From contig JAFYBQ010000001.1 in assembly GCA_017540085.1 (NCBI GenBank), positions 1 to 64,000 on the forward strand: a stretch of DNA of 64,000 bases, read 5' to 3'. The translations under genes and the position numbers were made by a program. The notes under the pieces are model-generated. The model saw nothing but the letters and a program-made list of their open reading frames with translations, made no database searches and had not been told where the DNA came from. The stretch comes from Synergistaceae bacterium (GTDB taxonomy: Bacteria > Synergistota > Synergistia > Synergistales > Aminobacteriaceae). Shown here in pieces: positions 1 to 8,800 of this stretch (its first letter is position 1; each line of letters begins with the position of its first letter).

Positions 1-285
1 AACGACCAAGCCATCAAGCCAGATGACAGGATAAACAGCCTCCAGAGGTCTGTCACGCCACTGCTCAACTTCCTCATTGACGACATCAGTAACTTTTGAG
101 ATGAGCGAAGGCGATACATCAACGTGGTACAAGTCCTGTAAAGTAGCCTGAATATCTCTTGTAGTCATGCCCTTTGCGTAGAGTGAGAGGATAGCTTCTT
201 CGAGCATAGCAGATTTAGTGGAGCGTTTAGGAATAATCTGAGGCTCAAAAGTACTGTGCCTGTCTCTGGGAGTGGAAAGTTCAAG
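1..285 (-). mobile_element. IS256-family transposase fragment (N-terminal and C-terminal parts missing)
   Basis: An open reading frame on the minus strand runs off the left edge. It contains the conserved IS256/mutator transposase block: STPRDR, FEPQIIPKR, then MTTRDIQ, VDVSPSLISKVTD and VYPVIWLDGL at the left edge. These correspond to the middle N-terminal portion of an ~400-aa DDE transposase. The frame loses similarity near 285, where inositol-gene sequence begins on the other strand, so the first ~70 residues of the transposase are absent. No terminal inverted repeat or start codon is seen at the junction. Family assignment rests on these motifs. Whether the rest of the element is intact left of the window cannot be seen. 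Confidence 0.85.
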
Positions 286-287
286 GT

Positions 288-758
288 GGGTTCGGCCATG
301 TCGCAACGGAACACGGCTTCAAGCTCTGCTATCATCATCACATGGGAACGGTTGTACAGTTAGCAGAAGAGACCGACAGAATGCTAGCTCACACTGACCC
401 GGAATATGTTTATCTCTGCTATGATACCGGGCATTTCACATTTGCAGGGGAAGACCCGTTAGCCGTCCTCAAAAAGTATGTGGCTCGTGTCGGCCATGTT
501 CATTTGAAGGACATGCGGGCCGATGTTGTTGCGCGGGTTAAGCCGGAAGGGTGGAGCTTCCTAAAGTCCGTTCGCGAGGGAGCGTTCACAGTTCCCGGAG
601 ATGGCTGTGTAGATTTCGACTCGGTCTTCAAGCTGCTGAGTGAAGCAAAATATGAGGGATGGCTACTCGTTGAGGCCGAACAAGACCCCGCAAAGGCGAA
701 TCCTCTTGAGTATGCGATAAAGGCGCGGAAATTTATCCGTGAGCATACCGGGCTTTAA
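288..758 (+). pseudogene. iolE: Truncated inosose (2-keto-myo-inositol) dehydratase IolE, C-terminal half
   Basis: The frame encodes roughly the last 155 residues of an IolE-type xylose-isomerase-fold enzyme. This enzyme dehydrates scyllo-inosose in myo-inositol catabolism. Recognisable blocks are YHHHMGT at 330-350, DTGHFTFAGEDPLAVLKKY, GHVHLKD and GWLLVEAEQDP near the end; intact family members are about 290-300 aa. The frame is open upstream of ATG 342 (GHVATEHG, then FKLCYHHH), so that ATG is internal and the true N-terminus has been replaced by transposase sequence left of about 288. It is followed after 15 nt by iolB. The truncation could be a real IS-mediated deletion or an assembly join at a repeat. 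Confidence 0.85.
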
Positions 759-773
759 CAGGAGGCGGACTCA

Positions 774-1577
774 ATGTACATGCAAAAGGAAGTGAAGCGT
801 GGTTACAATGCCTATCTCACAATGGGCGAGAATGACTGCGCCACAAATATGGATGTCGGACTCCTCGTCATGTCCCCCGGAGATGATTACACGTTCACGG
901 AATCGGAAAAGGAGATTGCGTTAGATTTGCTTGTGGGAAAAGTAACATTCTCATACGGCGGTGAAATAAGCGAGGCAGTCCGCCAAGACACATTCAGGAA
1001 CGCCGCGTATTATCTCTACGTCTGCAAGAGGACAAGCGTAACAGTAAAAGCCCTCGAACCCTCAGAAATTTACGTGCAGAAAACGGACAATGACCGGGAA
1101 TTTCCCGCCCGTCTCTATGCTCCGTCAGACATAATGATTCAGCACGCAGGCGCGAACGGTGAATTACTCGGCTGTATGCAGAGAGAGATTCAGACGTTCT
1201 TTGACTACGAGTCAGCACCCTACAGCAACATGGTACTGGGAGAAGTCCTGAGTTACCCGGGCAAATGGTCAAGCTATCCCCCTCATCATCACCCACAGCC
1301 GGAGGTATATTTCTACCGTTTCGATTATCCGCAGGGATTCGGGGCGGGCTTTGCGAACGGCCAAATTTATCAGACCGGGCATAATGGCTGCCTCGTGATA
1401 AATCATTCGTTTCATTCACAGGCGGCGGCACCGGGCTACGCGATGTGCTACACGTGGGGGATAAGGCACATTCCCGGAAACCCGTGGAGAAAGACTCGCA
1501 TTGATGACCCGGAGCATTCGTGGCTGTGGAAGTCAGACGCGAACGAGCATATATTCAGACCGGAGGAGGTCGAATAA
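774..1577 (+). CDS. iolB: 5-deoxy-glucuronate isomerase IolB
   Basis: This 267-aa protein matches IolB, the cupin isomerase that converts 5-deoxy-D-glucuronate to 2-deoxy-5-keto-D-gluconate in the cytoplasmic myo-inositol pathway. The metal-binding region is visible as [18 protein letters not shown] around residues 164-181 with a later H in INHSFHS, and the C-terminus ends with the typical [18 protein letters not shown]. Length is normal. The start is set by AGGAGG a few bases upstream; ATG 774 and ATG 780 are both possible. It overlaps the iolD start by one base (TAATG), which implies translational coupling within the iol operon. This gene appears intact although both neighbours are damaged. 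Confidence 0.95.
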   Translation: MYMQKEVKRGYNAYLTMGENDCATNMDVGLLVMSPGDDYTFTESEKEIALDLLVGKVTFSYGGEISEAVRQDTFRNAAYYLYVCKRTSVTVKALEPSEIYVQKTDNDREFPARLYAPSDIMIQHAGANGELLGCMQREIQTFFDYESAPYSNMVLGEVLSYPGKWSSYPPHHHPQPEVYFYRFDYPQGFGAGFANGQIYQTGHNGCLVINHSFHSQAAAPGYAMCYTWGIRHIPGNPWRKTRIDDPEHSWLWKSDANEHIFRPEEVE

Positions 1578-3450
1578 TGGAAACTGTAAGATTAACGATG
1601 GCTCAGGCTCTCGTGAGATTCCTCGAAAATCAGTACGTAACGTATGATGATGTCGAACAGCCTTTTGTGCGCGGGGTATTCATGCTCCCCGGACACGGAA
1701 ATGTTGTAGGACTCGGCCAGGCATTATTGCAGGAAGCCAAACGCCTCAAAGTCTATCAGGGCAAAAACGAACAGGGGCAGGCACATGTAGCAGTAGCATT
1801 CGCCAAGCACATGAAGCGCAAGCAGATTTTTGCGGTAACGTCATCTGTTGGGCTGGGAGCCGCAAACATGATCACAGCCGCCGCAACAGCAACAGCGAAC
1901 AACATACCCGTGCTGATTCTCCCCGGTGATGTTTACGCCTGCCGACAGCCTGACCCCGTACTTCAGCAGATGGAACAGCCCACCGATTTGTCCCTGTCAA
2001 CAAACGACTCATACAGGGCGGTTTGCCGTTACTGGGACAGAATCGCGAGGCCCGAACAGCTCATGAGCGCGATGATTAGCGCGTTCCGTGTGCTGACTGA
2101 CCCTGCCGACACAGGCGCGGTATGTATTGCGCTCCCTCAAGATGTCGAGGGTGAAGCGTATGATTATCCCGTCTCATTTTTCGCCAAAAGAATATGGAGA
2201 ATCGAACGCCGTCCCGCAACTGACATCGCAATTTCGCAGGCCGCTGAAGCGATTCGCACCTCAAAGAAGCCCATGCTTGTATGCGGAGGGGGAGTCAGAT
2301 ATTCAGAGGCTCACGAGGCTTTCAGGGCATTTGCGGAGAAATACGGAATCCCGTTCGGCGAAACTCAGTCAGGAAAAGGCGCAGTATTAACGAAATCGCG
2401 AAAGAAGCTGACCTCATTATAGGAGTCGGCACAAGGTACACGGACTTCACAACGTCATCAAAATGGCTTTTCCGTGATGATGCAAAATTCGTGAACATCA
2501 ACGTGTCAGAGTTTCAGGCGTTCAAGCTCGACGCAATCCCCGTAATCGCGGACGTAAGAGAAGCACTCGTGAAACTTTCAGCGGCTCTTGAAGGCTACAA
2601 GACATCATACGCGGGCGAATTTGAGTCAGCCATATCAAAATGGAACAAGGAATATGACCGCCTCGCCTCGATTGAGTTCAAAGAAGGCTACGTGCCGGAA
2701 GTGAATGACGCTAACGCCTCTTCAGCGTTCAAATTTGCGGAGGACGTAATTTCACACCTGACTCAGACAACAGTGCTTGCGGCGTTCAACAGGATGATTG
2801 CTTCGGGCGACAGCGTTATAGGCGCGTCAGGGTCATTGCCGGGGGACATGCAGAGAATGTGGCGGGCGAGAGGACTCGACACATACAACATGGAGTACGG
2901 ATATTCCTGCATGGGCTACGAGATTTCCGGCGCACTCGGCGTGAAGTTTGCGGTCGGTGAAAATCATGAAGTCTATTCGATGGTCGGGGACGGAGCGTTT
3001 ATCATGCTTCACTCGGAACTGCTTACGGCTGTGCAGGAACACATGAAGATTAACATTGTTGTGTTCGACAATTCGTCATTCGGCTGTATCAACAATCTTC
3101 AGGTAGGGCAGGGGAACGAGACTCTCTGCACCGAGCTTAGATTCCGCAATCCTGAGACGGGAAAGCATGACGGAAAATTTATCTCCGTTGACTTTGCCGG
3201 AATAGGACGCGCATACGGTGCCAAAGCCTACACGATAAGGACAATGGCCGAGCTTGAGAAAGCATTTGACGAGGCGAAAAAGATTGAGGGAGTCCCCGTT
3301 GTGTTCGACATAAAGGTGATGCCAAAATCGATGACAGAGGGCTACGGCTCATGGTGGCGTGTCGGATCTGCTGAAGTCGGCGGAACAGAAGCAAACCGTG
3401 CGGCGTGGGCTAATCACGTTGAGCATGAGCGCAAAGCAAGAAAATATTAG
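1577..3450 (+). pseudogene. iolD: 3D-(3,5/4)-trihydroxycyclohexane-1,2-dione acylhydrolase IolD, frameshifted by internal deletion
   Basis: IolD is a thiamine-diphosphate enzyme that opens the cyclohexane-dione ring in inositol breakdown. The ATG at 1577 reads an N-terminal TPP domain ([43 protein letters not shown]) and the start of the central domain up to [10 protein letters not shown], then goes out of frame and stops at 2422. Homology resumes in another frame at about 2386 ([20 protein letters not shown]) and continues through the TPP-binding domain (MVGDGAFIMLHSELL, FDNSSFGCINNLQ) to the stop at 3450. Family members have about 20 extra residues (the GGIGVTG region) between these points. 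The lesion is therefore an out-of-frame deletion of roughly 55-60 bp at about 2384-2388, not a single-base slip. A sequencing or assembly artefact is the alternative. Confidence 0.85.
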
Positions 3451-3463
3451 AGGAGGAAAAATT

Positions 3464-4477
3464 TTGAGCAAAAAACTTAGAGTAGCGGTAATAGGCGCGG
3501 GGCGTATAGGCAAACTCCACGCGAACAACCTGAAAACGAGAGTCCCCGGTGCAGAGTTTGTAGCGGTGTCAGATGTCTACGAGCCGGCAGCAAAGGAACT
3601 CGCCGAGAATCTCGGAATACCATTCTGCACGAGCGATTACCGCAAAATCATCGCAGATCCGAACATTGACGCGGTATTTATCTGCTCATCAACCGACACC
3701 CACTCGCCAATCTCAATAGAGGCAGCAAGAGCGGGAAAGCACATTTTCTGCGAGAAGCCCATAGATCACGATCTCGACAAAATCCGGGAAGTCCTGAACG
3801 AGGTCAAGAAAGCAGGCGTGAAATATCAGGTCGGATTCAACAGAAGGTTTGACAGGAATTTCAAGCGCGTACATGAGGCGGTGAAATCCGGCGCGCTCGG
3901 TGATGTCCAGATCGTCAAAGTAACAAGCAGAGACCCGGAGGCACCCCCTATCAGCTATGTGAAAGTTTCGGGCGGGATTTTTGTCGACATGACGATTCAC
4001 GATTTCGACATGGTTCGCTATCTTTCAGGCTCAGAAGTCGAAGAGGTCAGCGCGTTCGGTGCATGTCTCGTGAATCCTGAGATCGGCAAAGCGGGCGACG
4101 TTGACACCTGCGTGATCATGCTGAAGTTCGCTAACGGTGCTTTAGGCGTAATCGACAACAGCAGGCAGGCGGTTTACGGCTACGATCAGCGCGTGGAGGT
4201 TTTCGGGTCAAAGGGCTGTATCACGGCAGACAATGAGACTCCGAACAACACGACACTTTACACTGCTGACGGAGTTACGAGCGAGAAGCCGCTATGGTTC
4301 TTCCTTGAACGCTACAACGATGCGTATATCAATGAGGAGTGCGAATTTGTAGAGGCTTGCCTGAATGATAGTGAGACTCCTGTGGGAGCGTTTGACGGAT
4401 TGCAGCCGGTTCTTATTGCGATTGCCGCGAAGGAATCCTGCGAGAAGGGCGGAATCCCCGTAAAGGTCATGAAGTAA
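3464..4477 (+). CDS. iolG: Inositol 2-dehydrogenase, Gfo/Idh/MocA family
   Basis: This 337-aa NAD-dependent oxidoreductase oxidises myo-inositol to scyllo-inosose, the first step of the pathway. The Rossmann motif VIGAGRIGKLHANNL lies near residue 10, the family signature FCEKPIDHDLDKI near residue 92, and the catalytic-region D-H pair in MTIHDFDMVRYLSG near residue 172. The start is TTG 3464, placed by AGGAGG at 3451-3456 seven bases upstream; an upstream in-frame ATG would add residues inside iolD. It is the last gene of the plus-strand iol run and is followed by a terminator. Gfo/Idh/MocA enzymes vary in substrate, but the iol neighbourhood supports inositol. Confidence 0.92.
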   Translation: MSKKLRVAVIGAGRIGKLHANNLKTRVPGAEFVAVSDVYEPAAKELAENLGIPFCTSDYRKIIADPNIDAVFICSSTDTHSPISIEAARAGKHIFCEKPIDHDLDKIREVLNEVKKAGVKYQVGFNRRFDRNFKRVHEAVKSGALGDVQIVKVTSRDPEAPPISYVKVSGGIFVDMTIHDFDMVRYLSGSEVEEVSAFGACLVNPEIGKAGDVDTCVIMLKFANGALGVIDNSRQAVYGYDQRVEVFGSKGCITADNETPNNTTLYTADGVTSEKPLWFFLERYNDAYINEECEFVEACLNDSETPVGAFDGLQPVLIAIAAKESCEKGGIPVKVMK

Positions 4478-4491
4478 CAGAAAATATTTTG

Positions 4492-4526
4492 CAGGCTCCC
4501 GGAACATTGAGAGCCTGTATTTTTTT
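4492..4526. terminator. Intrinsic terminator between convergent iolG and iolC
   Basis: A 7-bp stem (CAGGCTC at 4492-4498, GAGCCTG at 4511-4517) is followed by a run of seven T at 4520-4526. The minus-strand side is also T-rich, so it may act for both genes. Confidence 0.8.
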
Positions 4527-4529
4527 GCC

Positions 4530-5570
4530 CTATACTTTCGCTACCATTTCGCCGAACTCTTTTTTCTCCTTCTCAATGAAAGCGCGTACTTCCTCCGTTG
4601 TCGGGAGATCGTCTGAACAGTTGTTGCTGTGTACCATCATTGACGCTTCAGCAGATCCGAACTCCAAGCAGTCAATCATATCCCAGCCCTGAAAGACTCC
4701 GAACAGGAACGCCGAGCTGTAGCCGTCCCCGCCGCCGAATCCTTTGCGGGCTTTTACGGGGAAAGGCTTTATCGAGAAGTGCTGACCGTCTGAGGTGTAC
4801 GCTGTTGACCCCTTCATGCCGTGCTTTATGACTACGATTTTTGCGCCGCAGCCGAACCAGTAATTTGCGCTCTGAATGTCTGTCATTCCGGGAAGGATTA
4901 ATTTTTCTGTGAGGTCAAATTCTTCACGCGAGCCGAGAATTATATCAGCCTCACGCGCCACCGCCGAATAGTAGATAGAAATTTCGTCATCGCTCTTCCA
5001 GTTGTACGCCCTGTAATCGATGTCAAAAATTATCCGCGTGTTGTTCTTTTTCGCCAGCATCATGGCCTTCAACGCCGCTTCACGCGAGGGACTCTCCGCA
5101 AGAGCAGTGCCGGAAATGAGGAGGGCTTTCCCCTGCCTGATATATTCCTCGTCAATGTCGTCAACACTCAGCTGAAGATCTGCGGCCATGTTCCTGTACA
5201 TCAATATGCGGCTCTCGCTTGACGATAACAGCTCCGTGAATGTCAGCCCGATTTTCTCGCCGTGTTTCGCCCTTGTGATGTGTGAGGTGTCAATTCCGCG
5301 CTCATTGAAATAATCCACAACGAAATCACCAAGCTGATCATCTGAGACTGTCGCGAAAAATCCTGCCTTCATTCCGTGCCGTGTGACTCCGCAGGCTGTG
5401 TTAGCGGGGGAGCCTCCGACAAATTTCTCGAAGTAGTGTACTTTCTTCAGGGGCTTAAATTCTTCCCTGACATGCTCAGAGTATGCCGGGTTGAAATCTA
5501 CAGCTATTCGGCCAAGAAATATGATGTCAAATTTCCTGCCCTCGTCAAAATCCAAATATCTCGTACTCAC
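4530..5570 (-). CDS. iolC: 5-dehydro-2-deoxygluconokinase IolC (PfkB family)
   Basis: This 346-aa sugar kinase phosphorylates 2-deoxy-5-keto-gluconate in the inositol pathway. PfkB features are visible: FLGRIAVDFNPAY near the N-terminus, the substrate-binding FVGGSPANTACGVTRHG at about residues 50-66, and the ATP/anion-hole motif near residue 282. The latter reads GFGGGDGYSSAFLFG instead of the textbook GAGD; the catalytic Asp is kept. The start is GTG 5570 with an AGGAG site ten bases upstream. It converges on iolG, so it is transcribed separately from the other iol genes. It appears intact, unlike iolE and iolD. Confidence 0.93.
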   Translation of the reverse strand: MSTRYLDFDEGRKFDIIFLGRIAVDFNPAYSEHVREEFKPLKKVHYFEKFVGGSPANTACGVTRHGMKAGFFATVSDDQLGDFVVDYFNERGIDTSHITRAKHGEKIGLTFTELLSSSESRILMYRNMAADLQLSVDDIDEEYIRQGKALLISGTALAESPSREAALKAMMLAKKNNTRIIFDIDYRAYNWKSDDEISIYYSAVAREADIILGSREEFDLTEKLILPGMTDIQSANYWFGCGAKIVVIKHGMKGSTAYTSDGQHFSIKPFPVKARKGFGGGDGYSSAFLFGVFQGWDMIDCLEFGSAEASMMVHSNNCSDDLPTTEEVRAFIEKEKKEFGEMVAKV

Positions 5571-5742
5571 GAGGCATCATCTCCTGAATTTTTATATTGT
5601 TGCGGAATAAAATTGGTCTAGCATTCACCAGTGAATTTATCAAACTTTCAGCATAACCGCGCAGGGATTTTTTGATGACAGCAGGCACAATTATTTATCT
5701 TCCTGCTGATGAGATACTGAAACTTTCCGGGGGCAGGCGGTG

Positions 5743-5770
5743 TAATATTGCCTCACCGCAAAGCCGATAT
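5743..5770 (+). promoter_or_regulatory. Sigma-28 (FliA)-type promoter upstream of the fliD-like gene
   Basis: TAATATTG (5743-5750) and GCCGATAT (5763-5770) are separated by 12 bases. They resemble the flagellar sigma-28 boxes TAAAGTTT and GCCGATAA (usual spacer about 11). The site lies 41 bases upstream of ATG 5812, and the gene has a strong AGGAGG Shine-Dalgarno. The rest of the 5571-5811 gap shows no gene. Confidence 0.55.
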
Positions 5771-5811
5771 ATTTTACAGGATAATCTTCACACGACAGGA
5801 GGTTAAATCAC

Positions 5812-8800
5812 ATGGCATCAATGAGCGTGTCAGGAATAGTTTCCGGCATGGACTGGGAGAGCATGATTGACGAGATAATCACAAACGCCAGCAAGCCAGC
5901 ACAGCCGCAAGTAGCAAAGAAAACTGACCTGACCAACAAGAAATCACTCTTTGAGGAAATGAAGACGATGATGAACAGCCTTCAGTCCTCATTGTCGCCG
6001 CTCAAACTGCCGTCAACCTACAAGGCCAAAGAAATCGAAATTGAACGCCTCGACAGCACGAAATCCTACAAGGGAGTATTAACCGCCACAGTAAACGCAG
6101 ACGCGGAAGTAAATGTGTGGGACGTTGAAGTGAAGCAGCTTGCCTCAGCTCAGACGAACCGCTCAAAGCAGATTACAGCCTCGAACCTTAACAGCACATT
6201 AAGCGGGGTAACAGGCTCAACGCTCTACATTGAGGCGGGCGGGCAGAAAATCGGCGTTGAGGTGAAATCATCCGACACGTTAGAGTCTCTCAAGTCCCGG
6301 ATTAACACGACGTTGAAGACGCTCGACAATCCGATTCATGTTACGGCCTCAGTTGTCGACAGCAAATTGATACTCAAGAGCGACTATACCGGCCTGGGAG
6401 CATTCACGGCCAGCGAGACGATAAATTACAGCTCCAACGGCTACAACACGCTGACGGGCTTCACAGTGAGCGATGATACCCGCGAGAACGTCAAAATCAC
6501 AAGCGGCTCAACGACATATACATACGGCACCGATTACGTGATAGCCAACGGCAACGAGATACGATGGAAGAAGTTTGACCAGAGCAAAGAAGTCGCGCTT
6601 GATGACACCGTAACGGTGAAATACACAATGGCCGCTGATGATGTCTACACGAACAAAGGCACATACGGCACAAAGGAAGCGAACACATCAAGCTTCAACG
6701 TAATCGACAACGGGACGATAGCCAGCCGTGTGAAGATTGTTGATGATAATGGCAAGACATACACATACGGCAAGGACTTCAAGATAGTGAACAGCAAAGT
6801 AGTGTGGCTTGAAGAGGAAGAATCCTACACGAATGAGCCTAGCTCCTACACAGTGAGCTACACGAACACGGCGCAGAAGAGTTACACGGCTTCGGGGACA
6901 AAGGCCAGCGCAACATCAACACCAGCCTCCTACACAGTTCAGTACACGGATGATATTCTCCCGTCAACAGCAATCACTTACGGTCGGAATGACGACACAT
7001 ATTCATACATCAAGATAACAGCGGGAAGCATTACGACATTCAGCGGAATGACAGCCCTTGACGGTGTAAGCTCCGTAACATCAAGCGGAAAAACTTACCT
7101 CACGTTTGATGATGACAGTGAGCTGAAAATAAACATTAACGGTACTGATTACGTTTACGGCAGGGATTACGTCATAAGGAAGGGTGCTTCAAGTGATGAA
7201 ATGTTCTTTGTGCCGTATTTCAACTCATCATCAGAAATAAATAATTACCTGACAGCCGCCGGAAAAAACGCGCCGGACGGAGTTCCGATAAGCCCCCGCA
7301 CCGATATTCAGGCGGAAAATCCCGGCACATTCTCATACACACACACGACAACGATCGACAGCACCGACACAGCGTCAATATCAACGCTCCTCAACGACAG
7401 CAGCACCGACACAAGCAATATAGTAATCCTGAAGTCAGACGGGACGCAATACACAGAAGGCACCGACTACCACATATCAAACGGCGAAATAGTATGGACA
7501 TTGCCGAATGACACTACCGACATAACAATGTCTCAGTTTGCCGAGCTTCAGACGAAATACGCCGAGGCTGCCGGGTCTGAGCTTTCTACGGTTACATTGA
7601 TTGACGGGAACGGGGTTCTGCGGACATATGTTGCCCCGGAAGATAACAGCTTGTTCACGATGAGCGCGGGCGGAGTCAATTACGAATACGGAAGGGATTA
7701 CGTTCTCAGGGTTAATGACGCTGGAACAGGCTACCGTTTTGACTGGCTCATAGATGGAAGCGACACGATAGCTGACGCAAATACAACCGTTGCAACATAT
7801 GCTGCCTCAAAGAACATCAGTACATCATCATGGAAGGCAGCTCCGGCGGAAGGCACAGCGTATAATTTCGGCTTCAGCTATAACTACGCCTCAACCCCAT
7901 TAACAGGCACAGTCAACAAGACCGACACGGACAAATCGCTCTCAGGAGCTTTGAGCGGGGCAAGCGTTCCCAGTTCGGCATACGGCACAAGCGCATTGAC
8001 GATTACGGACGGCACAAAGACATACTCATACGGCACGGATTACGTGATAAACTCATCGGGCGTGATAACGTGGCTTGACCAGGCCAGCACGACTCCCGCG
8101 GCATATACAGCGACATACACATTCAGCGGAAATGCATCAAAGACAGTTTCAGGATTGGGAGCTTCAACGACTCTGACAAACGTAACCGGGCTTCCTACGC
8201 TAAACAGTATGGGCGTAAAAACGTTCACGAGCGGCGGACAATATTATGTTGACGAAGCAGAGGGCAAAGCGGCTTTCACTCTCACTGACTCGGACGGAAA
8301 CACATACGAATACGGCAAGGATTTCGCGCTGAGAAGCACATCGCTTACAGGCGGTACATTGCAGCTTGCCTTTTCACACTACAGCAGCTGGCCTTCAGAC
8401 TTCAGCAATCAGGACAAGACAAGGACAATCCCGACAACAGCGAATCTAACGCTGACTTACAACAATTCGGTTTCAGCAACAGTAACATCTTCCGAGACCG
8501 TAGAAGACGCATTAGGCTTCCTCCCGTCAAATTACAGCAAACTTACAATATCAGACACGAGCGGAAATGCTTACACCGAGAGCACAGACTACACTATAGA
8601 CACGTCAACGGGCGCAATAACATGGGCAACTACAACAACAGCCCCGACTCACCCCAATGACGGAGTCGGCTACACTCTCACATACGAGGCATTTGACGCA
8701 ATAACAGCTACAGGCACAACAGACGGCTCATCATCGCAGGAAGTCTCAATCACGGTTGACTCAGGCTACGGGAATTACGGCGGCGACAAACGGAGCTATG

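Noticed and set aside
3359-3463. N-terminal extension of iolG
   Set aside because: It would lie inside iolD in another frame; TTG 3464 has an ideal AGGAGG site and conserved sequence starts there.
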